Below, one piece after another: positions 8,956-17,668 of a stretch of 64,000 nucleotides of DNA. Origin of the DNA: an uncultured Eisenbergiella sp. (GTDB lineage: Bacteria; Bacillota; Clostridia; Lachnospirales; Lachnospiraceae); assembly GCA_910585455.1 (NCBI GenBank), contig CAJUEL010000018.1, positions 16,781 through 80,780 on the forward strand, read 5' to 3'. Position numbers and translations under genes: made by a program. Under the pieces are notes generated by a model that did not search any database, was not told where the DNA came from, and saw nothing but the letters and a program-made list of their open reading frames with translations. Each line of letters opens with the position of its first letter. The first letter of the stretch is position 1.

Positions 8956-8985
8956 ATAAAATCGCCTTTTTCAAGGCAATTTTAT
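8956..8985 (-). terminator. intrinsic terminator after the TetR gene
   Basis: ATAAAATTGCCTT pairs with AAGGCGATTTTAT across a GAAA-type loop, followed on the minus strand by TTTTTAATC. It lies 40 bp beyond the tetR stop, so the small gene downstream probably has its own promoter. An imperfect dyad CATAC-N9-GTATG near 8890-8910 could be a TetR operator. Confidence 0.7.
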
Positions 8986-9025
8986 TCATGACAATAAAAT
9001 TCTCGCAGGGCGTGAATTCTATTGT

Positions 9026-9673
9026 TTATTTGCCCTCGTTTAGATGTTCAAGGTAGTCTTGCAGCGTATCAAAAATTTCATCGTCAATAATTGGAAGTTT
9101 TATGCTATCCAAAAGGTATTTGATAAATGCAAATTTTGAAATCAGTTCTTCCGGTGTCGCAGGATAGACAGAGGGAATTAACCAAAAGTTTGTAAGTAAC
9201 GGCAAAAGTTCGGAAAGTTCTTTTGCATATTCGGTCTGTATAGAGCCGTCCTCTATTCCCTCTTGAATAAACTGCAGCCAAAGAGGGGCAATCAATTTTC
9301 TGTTTGTGTCAGCCAGTTCTGCTAATAATCGGGGATTTTTCAAAAGAGGAATACTTTGCCTGCCAAGCTCTGTCCTATCAATATCTACATGGTTTAGCTT
9401 AATAACTTCCCGCATTTTTTGTAGACCGTTCAAGTTCTTCTGTTTTTGTACGGTAACAAACGGGTTATTATCAAAAAAGAGTTTTTCCCCTAATGCGTCA
9501 ATAATTTCTTCTTTCGATTTGAAATGATGATAAATCGCTCCCTTAGTCAGTCCACCAAGCTCATTTACAATATCCTGAATAGTTGTATTGTCGTATCCTT
9601 TTTCCAGGAATAATCGCTGTGATACTTCCAATATCTTCTCAACGGTTACTTCTGGATATTTATTTCGTGCCAC
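9026..9673 (-). CDS. TetR/AcrR-family transcriptional regulator
   Basis: 215 residues from GTG 9673. The GTG has AGGAGG six bases upstream, whereas the longer ATG-initiated frame to 9751 lacks one. The N-terminal TetR helix-turn-helix is clear: ILEVSQRLFLEKGYDNTTIQ, then GGLTKGAIYHHFKSKEEI. The rest is an all-helical ligand/dimer domain. It probably represses the small gene and the now broken ABC exporter downstream. AT-rich codon use (many ATA, TTA, AAA) contrasts with the GC-rich host genes and suggests acquisition. Confidence 0.88.
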   Translation of the reverse strand: MARNKYPEVTVEKILEVSQRLFLEKGYDNTTIQDIVNELGGLTKGAIYHHFKSKEEIIDALGEKLFFDNNPFVTVQKQKNLNGLQKMREVIKLNHVDIDRTELGRQSIPLLKNPRLLAELADTNRKLIAPLWLQFIQEGIEDGSIQTEYAKELSELLPLLTNFWLIPSVYPATPEELISKFAFIKYLLDSIKLPIIDDEIFDTLQDYLEHLNEGK

Positions 9674-10145
9674 GCCAATCCTCCTTTCTACTATCATTCG
9701 TTTGGTATGTGACCCATTATATCCAGTGAAACAGATTTTGTCAACATACATTCAGCAGGTATTTATACCCCGTTTTACAAATTTTGTGTTGTTAATCGTT
9801 ATACAGCGACGTATAATATAAAATATGAAATTGCAAAGAGAAAAGCGGCGACATGGGGGTAGCATGGCAAAAAGCGAAAGCAAACATAAAGTGTATCGAT
9901 GACTGGGATTGTGATGATTATTCGGTTGATGAATCTGACAGCAATCACTGGCAGTTCAGGATATGCACGCAAAGAAGCTGCCTTAGAGCAGTTTGTGGTA
10001 CAATTGAGTCACCACCACATGGATTAGAGATCAAGAAGATACTCGCTGGAATAATTGGCGAAGATAATTGCTATTTCTTCTGATAATGTCTTTGACAAAT
10101 CGTTCTGAAGTGGACTTTCACCACAGAACACGGGCATGCCCATAC
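9674..10145. other. intergenic region without a supported gene
   Basis: About 470 bp between the tetR start and the glgA terminator. A possible -10 (TATAAT) is near 9810. An open frame at 9853-10083 on the plus strand has no ribosome site and no recognisable protein pattern, so I leave it out. The stretch may hold decayed sequence belonging to the acquired TetR module. Confidence 0.4.
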
Positions 10146-10195
10146 CAAAAAAAGTATGCGCAAAGCGCAGAATCCACGCAAAGCGTGGATTCTGC
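10146..10195 (-). terminator. double-hairpin terminator of glgA
   Basis: On the minus strand GCAGAATCCACGC-TTT-GCGTGGATTCTGC (13-bp stem, three-base loop) is followed at once by TGCGC-TTT-GCGCA and then ATACTTTTTTT. The arrangement, 32 bp past the glgA stop, fits an intrinsic terminator with an extra upstream stem. Confidence 0.8.
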
Positions 10196-10227
10196 CATCC
10201 TGAATCTGTCTTCAAAAATATTCTGCT

Positions 10228-11673
10228 TTAGCCGATCAGCCAGTCGTACATTTCCTGATATTTCTTCGCGGATACATACCAGGAGAAATCCGCCGCCATC
10301 GCTCTGTCCACGATCTTATTCCACTCGCGCTTCTTATCATAATAAATCTGTTCCGCATAACGGATGGTGGAAAGCATCTCATGGGCATTGTAATTGACGA
10401 AGGAAAAACCGGTTCCGGTCCCTTCATATTCATTGTAGGGCTGCACGGTATCCTTTAAGCCGCCCGTTTCCCGCACGATCGGCACGGTGCCATAGCGCAG
10501 GCTCATCAGCTGACTTAAGCCGCAGGGCTCAAACAGCGACGGCATCAAAAACGCATCGCACGCCGCATAAATCTTGTGGGACAGCTCCTCGGAATAATAA
10601 ATCTGCGCGGAAACCTTGCCGCCGTATTTCCATTCAAAATGGCGGAACATATTCTCGTAGCGCTCTTCCCCGGTTCCCAGCACCACGATCTGTACATTGT
10701 CCTGACAAAGCTCATCCATCACATAGGCGATGAGGTCAAAGCCCTTCTGGTCCGTCAGACGGGACACGATGCCGATCATCATCGTCTTATCATTTTGCTC
10801 TAATCCCAGCTGTGCCTGCAGCGCCCGCTTGTTCTTGATCTTCTCCTTCCGGAAATTCACCGCATTATAGGGATTGACGATATACCGGTCCTTCTCAGGG
10901 CTGAAATCATCATAATCGATACCGTTGACGATGCCGCGCAGGTCGTTTGCCCTGGCGCGCATCAGCCCGTCCAGTCCTTCGCCGTAGAAGGCGGTTTTGA
11001 TCTCATCCGCATAGGTATCGCTCACGGTGGTGATCGCATCCGCATATACAAGACCGCCCTTTAACAGGTTCGCGTCCTTGTATGCTTCCATCTTATCCGA
11101 TGTAAAATAGTAATCCGGCAGCCCTGTGATCTCCTTCACATCCTTGATATTCCATTTCCCCTGGAACTTCAGATTGTGAATCGTCATGACAGTCTTGATG
11201 CCGCGGTAAAAGTCGCCGCCCGCAAACCTCTCATGCAGATATACCGGAATCAGCCCGGTCTGCCAGTCATGGCAGTGGATCAGATCCGGCTTAAAACCGA
11301 TAACAGGCAGAATGGAAAGCGCTGCCTTTGAAAAAAATGCATATTTCTCTATTTCAAAGAGGGCGTTATCGCTGTAAGGCTTAAAGCCGTTGAAATAATA
11401 TTCGTTATCCACAAAATAATATTTGATTCCGTCGTATTCCGCCTCCAGAATGCCCACGTATTCATTCTTCCAATGAAAATCCATGTAAAAATGATCCCGA
11501 TACTGCAGCATATCCTTCTTGTTCTGATGCATACAGGTATACTTGGGCAAAATGACGCGCACATCGTAATACTCCTTGTCAAGGCATTTCGGCAGCGAAC
11601 CGACAACATCAGCAAGACCGCCTGTTTTGATAAAAGGCACGCCCTCCGACGCTACGAACAAAATGTTTCTCAT
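10228..11673 (-). CDS. glgA: glycogen (starch) synthase, GT5
   Basis: 481 residues, the usual length. The ADP-glucose binding loop KTGGLADVVG is at residues 15-25 (MRNILFVASEGVPFIKTGGL start). The C-terminal GT-B lobe contains GIVSRLTDQKGFDLI and the active-site block PSLFEPCGLSQLMSLRYGTV. It elongates alpha-1,4-glucan from ADP-glucose in the cytosol. ATG 11673 has GGAGG nine bases upstream; the frame to 11712 is rejected because it adds a non-conserved leader. No other glg gene is adjacent. It ends in a clear terminator. Confidence 0.95.
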   Translation of the reverse strand: MRNILFVASEGVPFIKTGGLADVVGSLPKCLDKEYYDVRVILPKYTCMHQNKKDMLQYRDHFYMDFHWKNEYVGILEAEYDGIKYYFVDNEYYFNGFKPYSDNALFEIEKYAFFSKAALSILPVIGFKPDLIHCHDWQTGLIPVYLHERFAGGDFYRGIKTVMTIHNLKFQGKWNIKDVKEITGLPDYYFTSDKMEAYKDANLLKGGLVYADAITTVSDTYADEIKTAFYGEGLDGLMRARANDLRGIVNGIDYDDFSPEKDRYIVNPYNAVNFRKEKIKNKRALQAQLGLEQNDKTMMIGIVSRLTDQKGFDLIAYVMDELCQDNVQIVVLGTGEERYENMFRHFEWKYGGKVSAQIYYSEELSHKIYAACDAFLMPSLFEPCGLSQLMSLRYGTVPIVRETGGLKDTVQPYNEYEGTGTGFSFVNYNAHEMLSTIRYAEQIYYDKKREWNKIVDRAMAADFSWYVSAKKYQEMYDWLIG

Positions 11674-11784
11674 GATAAGAGTCCTCCCAATAGATGAATC
11701 GTAGTAAAGCATGTAACCTTTTTCTATTATACACCATTCATCTCCAATAGAAAAGGACTTTTTTTACGCTTTGGCGTAACAAAC

Positions 11785-11820
11785 CCGACCGGCTGTGCTC
11801 CTCACCCCGTGAAAAGTAAC
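11785..11820. repeat. solo arm-end of the long foldback family
   Basis: On the minus strand GTTACTTTTCACGGGGTGAG followed by GAGCACAGCCGG matches the outer end of copy B (TTACTTTTCATGGGGCAGGG then AGCACGACCGG). There is no second arm nearby. It abuts the stop of the Spo0A-like gene at 11835. Confidence 0.55.
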
Positions 11821-11834
11821 CGGCCGGCCATCCA

Positions 11835-12356
11835 TTACGCCTTGTACTGCAGGCGGATTTTGTCCGCGATCAGGGCGATGAACTCCGAATTCGTCGGCTT
11901 TCCCTTGCCCGTATTGATCGTATAGCCAAAGAGCGCATCCAGCGTTTCCATCCGCCCTCTGTTCCACGCGACCTCAATGGCATGTCGGATGGCACGCTCC
12001 ACACGGCTTGATGTGGTCTGATATTTTGTGGCGATTGTCGGATAGAGCGTCTTTGTGATGGAGCCGAGCATATCCATATCGTTGACCGACATCTGGATCG
12101 CGTCCCGCAGATACTGATATCCCTTGATGTGCGCCGGAACGCCGATTTCATGGATCATGTCCGTCACATCCTTTTCCAGGTCCCGCTCTGCCGCAAAGCT
12201 GTGCACAGTCTGTATGCCGTCCGCACTCTCTTCCTTCCCGTTCTGCGCCGGCACGGTAATCATAATCTGAAACTCTCTATTGTTTTTCATCAGATCGGTC
12301 AAAATCTGTACCACTCTTTCGCCTTCTTTTCCTGCTGTCATTGTAAGCTGTTCCAT
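11835..12356 (-). CDS. Spo0A-type DNA-binding protein without a receiver domain
   Basis: 173 residues. From about residue 65 the protein is the Spo0A C-terminal effector domain: [60 protein letters not shown] and [20 protein letters not shown]. The first 60 residues carry none of the receiver features (no acidic pair, no phospho-Asp, no Lys), whereas normal Spo0A is about 260-270 residues with a receiver. It should bind 0A-box-like DNA but cannot be switched by phosphorylation. ATG 12356 has GGAGG six bases before it. It is monocistronic. Full-length Spo0A is not in the window. Confidence 0.85.
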   Translation of the reverse strand: MEQLTMTAGKEGERVVQILTDLMKNNREFQIMITVPAQNGKEESADGIQTVHSFAAERDLEKDVTDMIHEIGVPAHIKGYQYLRDAIQMSVNDMDMLGSITKTLYPTIATKYQTTSSRVERAIRHAIEVAWNRGRMETLDALFGYTINTGKGKPTNSEFIALIADKIRLQYKA

Positions 12357-12622
12357 GATCATCCTCCATCCAGTCCTGGTATTTTCTGAAAAAACAGGCC
12401 CCGCCCGGTCCGCCGGACGTTCCCGTAAACACGCTCATTATAGGCATAAATGGAAAATTCTGCAAGAAAACGTCATCGCCATAAAACGCGTCCAATCCAC
12501 AATTTTCGCTTCTTTTTTTTAAAACCTGCATCGATATTTCTCGATTTTTCCCGAAACAGCGCGAAAAAAGGAGAGGAAAAAGGGAAGATTCTGGAATTTG
12601 CGCGATGCCTGCAAACAAATAC

Positions 12623-12657
12623 AAAAATGGCGCAGCAATCTTCTCTGCGCCATTTTT
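12623..12657. terminator. bidirectional intrinsic terminator
   Basis: AAAAATGGCGCAG and CTGCGCCATTTTT form a perfect 13-bp stem with T-runs in both directions. It closes the ABC-F gene (stop at 12667) on the minus strand. Confidence 0.85.
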
Positions 12658-12666
12658 GCATTTTGC

Positions 12667-14346
12667 TCACAGCTGCTTCAGCTTCTCCACAAGCTCCCAG
12701 TACTCTGCTTCCAGACGCTCCTTCTCCTCCAGAGACGGCGCGTGCCCGAGCAGCCCGTTTAACCGGGCGAGTGAAAGCTCTGCCCGCATCCTTTCTTCCT
12801 GCGTCATGCGTTCCCGGGCATCCTTTGCCGCGTGGCGCTGCCGCTCCTGCTCTGCCTCATATTCCGCAAGCGTTCCGGAAAACTTAAAAACCTGCTGTTT
12901 CTCTATCCACAAAAGCTCCTGTGCGATATGCCGGACAAATTCCCGGTCATGGGAAACGAAAAGCACCGCCCCCTCATAGGCAAGCAGCTGCTTTTCCAGC
13001 GCCTTAATGGACACAAGATCCAGATAGTTTGTCGGCTCGTCCAGCAAAAGCACGTTGGCGGAGGATACGAAGAGCTGGGCAAACGCCAGCTTGATCCGCT
13101 CTCCGCCGCTGAGCACAGCCGCCCGCTTTCCCCAGTCATCCACACCAAACAGAAGTCCCGCCAGCACGCTTTTTACCACGGCAGGCTCCTGCACGCTGTA
13201 CGCCATGGCATTTTCCAGCACCGTCCGCTCAGGCTCCAGCTGGGAAAAATCCTGTTTTAATACCCCGACCTTCACCTTCGGAACGATCCTGATGCCGTTT
13301 TCTGCTCCCGCGCAGGCATTTTCAATCAGCCGAAACAGGGTCGTTTTGCCGGACCCGTTTTCTCCGGTCAGCGCCGTCTTTTTCCGGTTACGGACTGAAA
13401 AAGAGGCATCCTTGAAAATCACATGGTCTCCATAGGAAAAGCTTACATGCTTCGCCTCCAGAATTCTGCGGCTTTCCGGCGGGTCGGTCCGGTCGAAGCG
13501 CAGGCGCATCGCCGTCTCCTGCGCCGGCTTTTCCTTCACCTCCATATGCTCGATGCGCTTTCTGACATTTTCCGCCGCCCGGTTCATGCTTTTTTGCCGT
13601 CCGCCGCTGTTGCGCCCGGAAACCGTCAGAAAATCCTGCAGATGCGCTTCCCGGGGCGTCATGTTTTTCGGAATTTTCACCATCCGCACCGCGCTCTCCT
13701 TTTTGCTCCGGTAGACAGCCTCCAGGCGCGCCTTTTCCTGCACATATTCCCCGTATTCCTTCTCCTTCGTCTGCCTCTCCTGCTCCCTGCTTTGCTCGTA
13801 CGCCTGATAATTGCCCGGATATAACCTGATTTTTCCATCCGCCACCTCCAGAATCTGTGTGCATACCGCGTTCAACAGATTCCGGTCATGGCTGATGCAC
13901 AAAAAGGTCTCCACGCGCGCAAGCTGCCCGATCAGCTGCCCGATCCCCTCCTGATCCAGATTCGCCGTCGGTTCGTCCAAAAGAAGCACATGCCTCTCTC
14001 CCCCAAAGGCCTCCGCCAGCTTTTGCCGCATTTCCTCTCCGCCGCTTACCACGCCAAAATCCTCCCGGTCCGGCACCTTCCACCGCTTTGCCTCGTAGCC
14101 GTTTTGCACGGCATCGGCACGCTTCTCCTGAAACTGCCTGCAGTAGGATATTTCCCCGAACCGCTCTGCGCGCCCTTCGTCCGGCTCCAGCGTTCCGGAC
14201 AGGATTTCGAGCAGCGTGGTTTTTCCCGCGCCGTTTGCGCCGACCACGCCGATTTTGTCACCCGTATAAATGAGCAGGGAGTCCACCTCCAGCACGGTGC
14301 GGTCCCCATATCCTTTTTTTACGTTTTCCGCTTTCAATAACAGCAT
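12667..14346 (-). CDS. ABC-F family ATPase, probable ribosome-protection protein
   Basis: 559 residues with two ABC domains and no membrane segments. Walker A motifs GANGAGKTT and GENGSGKTT, signatures VSGGEEMR and LSGGERIK, and Walker B DEPTANLD and DEPTNYLD are all present. The inter-domain linker is rich in Arg and Lys (KIPKNMTPREAHLQDF, GRQKSMNRAAENVRKRIEHM), and the C-terminus is a coiled coil (LEEKERLEAEYWELVEKLKQ). The family binds the ribosomal E site; the attenuator upstream favours an antibiotic-resistance ABC-F over a housekeeping one. ATG 14346 follows GGGAGGGA. The drug class cannot be predicted. Confidence 0.88.
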   Translation of the reverse strand: MLLLKAENVKKGYGDRTVLEVDSLLIYTGDKIGVVGANGAGKTTLLEILSGTLEPDEGRAERFGEISYCRQFQEKRADAVQNGYEAKRWKVPDREDFGVVSGGEEMRQKLAEAFGGERHVLLLDEPTANLDQEGIGQLIGQLARVETFLCISHDRNLLNAVCTQILEVADGKIRLYPGNYQAYEQSREQERQTKEKEYGEYVQEKARLEAVYRSKKESAVRMVKIPKNMTPREAHLQDFLTVSGRNSGGRQKSMNRAAENVRKRIEHMEVKEKPAQETAMRLRFDRTDPPESRRILEAKHVSFSYGDHVIFKDASFSVRNRKKTALTGENGSGKTTLFRLIENACAGAENGIRIVPKVKVGVLKQDFSQLEPERTVLENAMAYSVQEPAVVKSVLAGLLFGVDDWGKRAAVLSGGERIKLAFAQLFVSSANVLLLDEPTNYLDLVSIKALEKQLLAYEGAVLFVSHDREFVRHIAQELLWIEKQQVFKFSGTLAEYEAEQERQRHAAKDARERMTQEERMRAELSLARLNGLLGHAPSLEEKERLEAEYWELVEKLKQL

Positions 14347-14421
14347 AAAAAAATCCCTCCCATCTGCGCCATGCCACACTCTGACATGGAAAAAGGGAGA
14401 GACTTCCTGACGCGCTGTCAC

Positions 14422-14458
14422 GAAAAAAGGCGTTACTGTTCACTCTATGACCAGTAAC
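14422..14458 (-). promoter_or_regulatory. transcription attenuator ahead of the ABC-F gene
   Basis: On the minus strand GTTACTG and CAGTAAC pair around a 13-base loop and are followed by GCCTTTTTTCG, an intrinsic terminator about 75 bp before the ABC-F start. It sits inside a long untranslated leader (EamA stop at 14796 to 14346), so the promoter must lie between 14796 and about 14500. The leader reading frame at 14440-14469 runs through the 5' arm. Confidence 0.6.
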
Positions 14459-14469
14459 AAAAAGACCAT
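14440..14469 (-). CDS. putative attenuator leader peptide MVFLLLVIE
   Basis: ATG at 14469 begins a nine-codon frame MVFLLLVIE ending in TGA inside the loop of the terminator at 14422-14458. A ribosome stalled on it would cover the 5' arm GTTACTG and block terminator folding, the mechanism known for drug-inducible ABC-F genes. The ribosome site is weak (GCGGGAAT about 10-12 bases upstream). A longer overlapping frame from GTG 14488 (VREYSVHGLFVTGH) is an alternative leader. Confidence 0.4.
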   Translation of the reverse strand: MVFLLLVIE

Positions 14470-14795
14470 GCACAGAATATTCCCGCACAATGGCTCACAC
14501 CCCGCCATCCGTAAAATGGACAGCGAAATTTTCAGGCGCTATGAAAAGATAACCCGGACAAAACGGCTCTGCCTGCTGCAGACCGCACCAGATGAACGCT
14601 TCCCGGTCAGGAAGCCTCCCCAGTATACAATTTGTCAGAAGTTATCTCCACAACACACCCTGCCACCGTACATGCAATGTTCTCTGCATGGTCCTTTCCT
14701 CATTCTCTGCGCGGGCGGATTAACCGCCCGACATGATGCAGTATAGCAAAAGTTTGGCACACCGTCAAGGGGAATGTTTGGGCTTTTTAATTTTC

Positions 14796-15674
14796 TCAAA
14801 GGGCAAACAGTAACGTAGCCAGAAAGCTTAATGCCGTGCCCAATAATGCTCTCCTGCTGTGCTTTTCGCCAAAAAACAGACGTCCCGCCAATGCCGCGAG
14901 CACGATCGTACCGCCTGTGATGACGGGATAAAGCACTGTGGACGGAAGATGGGCGGCGCTGACCAGCTGTAAAAAATAGCTGCCGTTGTCCATGGCGGCG
15001 GCACACAGCAGAAGCATGCCGCAGGTCAGCCCTTCTCTGCGCGGCAGCGCCGCCGTCTGGCCGGACTTTTTTGCCGCGCACCAGCCAATGGTGGACACTG
15101 CGCACAGCAGAGCCGCTTTGCTGATCAGGAAGCTGTTCGGTCCCAGGGTTTGCGGGCCGTTACTGTATATGTAGGAACCGATGCTCACCGATCCGTTAAT
15201 CAGGAATATGGCGCAGCAGAGCGCAATGAAGCCCCTGGACAGCTTTTGCTGGCTCTCCTTCTTCGGCGTGACCGTGAGCACGAGGGCGATGGTCAGCAGA
15301 ATGATTCCGCCCATGCGGGGAACCGTCAGACGGTCTCCCCGCAGGACGCCATACAAAAACGGCAAAAGCATGCCTCCCTGCATCTGGAATACGGTAAACA
15401 AAGAAAGCTGTCCTTTTCCATAGGCAGTAAAGCATACCGCCTCACTCAAAATTCCAAGGAAGCTCATAATCACTGCCATCAATATCGTGAAACCGTTCAG
15501 CTCCAGCGTAAAACCATTCAGAGAAAAAAACAGGCAAAAGCTTAAGAAAGAGGTAAAGGCCATCTTTCCTGTCACACTTTGTACGGTATATGGCACTTTG
15601 CTCCTATACAGCTTTCCGATGGAAAATGTGCCCGTGATACCCACATCCGCCAGGACCGCCAACACATAATACAT
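14796..15674 (-). CDS. EamA/DMT-superfamily transporter
   Basis: 292 residues with about ten hydrophobic helices in two repeats, the second containing TVLYPVITGGTIVLAALAGR, which corresponds to the conserved end of the EamA repeat. ATG 15674 has GGAGG seven bases upstream (MYYVLAVLADVGITGTFSIG). It begins 40 bp after the GH36 stop, on the same strand, and is the last gene of the glycan operon. The substrate is unknown; export of a metabolite or sugar product is possible from its position. Confidence 0.8.
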   Translation of the reverse strand: MYYVLAVLADVGITGTFSIGKLYRSKVPYTVQSVTGKMAFTSFLSFCLFFSLNGFTLELNGFTILMAVIMSFLGILSEAVCFTAYGKGQLSLFTVFQMQGGMLLPFLYGVLRGDRLTVPRMGGIILLTIALVLTVTPKKESQQKLSRGFIALCCAIFLINGSVSIGSYIYSNGPQTLGPNSFLISKAALLCAVSTIGWCAAKKSGQTAALPRREGLTCGMLLLCAAAMDNGSYFLQLVSAAHLPSTVLYPVITGGTIVLAALAGRLFFGEKHSRRALLGTALSFLATLLFAL

Positions 15675-15714
15675 ACCCACTCCTCCCATTCGCACAAGCG
15701 TTTTAAGCTGCCCG

Positions 15715-17643
15715 TCAGACCTTATGATAGAAAATCATCCGGCAGCTGCGTTTCTCCAAAATCTCCAACGGCCATCCTTCCGTCAGCATCTTACCGGTCA
15801 CCTGTCCCAACGCTCCTGCGTCCAGGTCCTCCAGCGCATATACAGCCTCCTGCTCCAGCATACGCAGCCTGACATCCATCAGGCGGATCTGGCTTTCCCC
15901 GCGCCTGTAGGCGACGATAACGCCGCGTCCCTGCTCCGGCTGATTTAACTGATATGCCATCCAGTCCTGGTCGCTTGCCGAGCAGCCGGTCAGAGGCCAC
16001 ATATCTCCTGTCGTATAGCTGCGCAGACGTTTTGCCTCCCTGAGGGACTGATTGTACCAGTCCCAGAATTCTTCCGGACTGTCTGCGGCGGGCATATCGG
16101 TATTCACCCCTGCTGCCAGCGCGCTGCGGAAGCGGTAGGTATCCATTGCAGCGGTGAGCACGCTGGTAGAATTTACCGGCACAAACCGGCTCAGATAATA
16201 GGTATGTAGCTGGGTGGCTGCAGGCCTGCCCAATAGTCCAAAGCAGCTGTAATCCGTACGGAACAGCGGAATGGAACGGCGCAGCGCCTCAAAATCCAGC
16301 CTGCGGCCTCCGCTGGCGCAGTTATCAATGATCAGGGACGGGAATTGTTCCCGCAGGTCATCCCACATCCTGTAAAAGCCCGCTACATAGCGCAATTCTG
16401 CAATTCCCCTTCGATCCGGACTATCCTGATAATTCCAGAAGGGCAAGGGACCGTAATTAAAATCGATGCGCAGCACCTGCATATCATAGCGTTCTATGGC
16501 ATCCGCCAAAATCCCCGTGATCCAGCTACGCGCCTCGTCATTGCCAAGATCCAGCATCACATCGCCATCCTTTTGGCGCACACCGACATACCAGTCAGGA
16601 TGATCCGCCACCCGCTGCGCGCAGGCGCGGCAGCGTTCCGGCTCATACCACAGCAAAAATCCGATGTCCAGCGCATGCACCGCATTGGCAATCTCCTCCA
16701 TCCCCTGCGGGTATAATGCCCTGGAGGGCTGCCAGTCTCCGATCCCCGCATTGCGATACCAGCTGCCGTCATTCTCCACATTGCCAACGGCAACATTCCC
16801 ATACCACCCCGCATCAATCCAATAGGTTTCGATTTCCAGCTGATGCTTTTTTACCATTTCAATGGTCTTAAGATGCCGGGAAGCGGGATTGCCGCCCCAG
16901 GTGCCCATACAGATTGGCGCCTCTATCGTTTTTCCACCCGTTTTCGGTACCACATGGGCAAATGCGAAACGGCGGTAGGCATTGAAAACCTCAAATTCAT
17001 CCCCCCTGGCACGCATGACGAGCATATGCGGCAGCGTCACCTTTTCCCCGGGATGCAGCCGGAAGGACACATCCTCCATTCCCGCTGTAAAGCGCACTGC
17101 CCCGTCATCATTTGGACGGACCAGCTCTGCCCGCCATTGTCCGCTCCAGCCGATGGCAAAGGTGTACCCGTAATCCTCCATGAGCAGATGAAAATAAGGC
17201 ATGACCATCGAGGAGGAGCGCCCACGGTCACAGCGCAGGTTACGCCTGGCATTGTGGAACAGCTGGGTGCGGTGTTCCATAAAATCACACATCTGTTCAT
17301 TGGAGCCGTTATAATCCAGAAAAAACGGAGATGTGGCTCCGTCAAAAAGGATCTGAAAACGGGCAATATCCATCTGCGATATCAGATCGGAGTCATATCC
17401 GGAAATATTTTCGATCTGCAAATACCACTCCAGACAATCTACATCCCGGTAACGGCGCAGATGCAGCTCCAGACGCAATCCCTCTTCCGGCATCGCGCTC
17501 CATCTCTCCAGATCATATTCCTCCATGCATTCTTTGGAAATGCTCCAGCCCTGTTCCCCCAGCGCAGCATCCCTGTCTCCCAAAGTAAATCCCATGGGAA
17601 ACTGCTCTCCAAAAAGCTCTTTGTATAATCGTTGTTTTTGCAT
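15715..17643 (-). CDS. GH36-type alpha-galactosidase
   Basis: 642 residues. The (beta/alpha)8 core shows IETYWIDAGWYG, the nucleophile block VLRIDFNYGPL (Asp) and the acid/base block IIDNCASGGRRLDFEALR (Asp), all diagnostic of GH36. There is no signal peptide, so it is cytosolic, acting on alpha-galactosides brought in by the transporter in the same operon. The start at ATG 17643 uses AAGGAA about nine bases upstream; an alternative ATG at 17679 overlaps the regulator stop and may be used by coupling. Substrate preference within GH36 is not predictable. Confidence 0.88.
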   Translation of the reverse strand: MQKQRLYKELFGEQFPMGFTLGDRDAALGEQGWSISKECMEEYDLERWSAMPEEGLRLELHLRRYRDVDCLEWYLQIENISGYDSDLISQMDIARFQILFDGATSPFFLDYNGSNEQMCDFMEHRTQLFHNARRNLRCDRGRSSSMVMPYFHLLMEDYGYTFAIGWSGQWRAELVRPNDDGAVRFTAGMEDVSFRLHPGEKVTLPHMLVMRARGDEFEVFNAYRRFAFAHVVPKTGGKTIEAPICMGTWGGNPASRHLKTIEMVKKHQLEIETYWIDAGWYGNVAVGNVENDGSWYRNAGIGDWQPSRALYPQGMEEIANAVHALDIGFLLWYEPERCRACAQRVADHPDWYVGVRQKDGDVMLDLGNDEARSWITGILADAIERYDMQVLRIDFNYGPLPFWNYQDSPDRRGIAELRYVAGFYRMWDDLREQFPSLIIDNCASGGRRLDFEALRRSIPLFRTDYSCFGLLGRPAATQLHTYYLSRFVPVNSTSVLTAAMDTYRFRSALAAGVNTDMPAADSPEEFWDWYNQSLREAKRLRSYTTGDMWPLTGCSASDQDWMAYQLNQPEQGRGVIVAYRRGESQIRLMDVRLRMLEQEAVYALEDLDAGALGQVTGKMLTEGWPLEILEKRSCRMIFYHKV

Positions 17644-17668
17644 ACCTCTCGTTTCCTTTCTTTGTTTG

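Noticed and set aside
9853..10083. 76-codon plus-strand ORF
   Set aside because: No ribosome site, no recognisable fold, and it lies between decayed and terminator sequence.
12473..12887. ORFs between the ABC-F terminator and the Spo0A-like gene
   Set aside because: They overlap the terminator and the coding strand of ABC-F and have no ribosome site.
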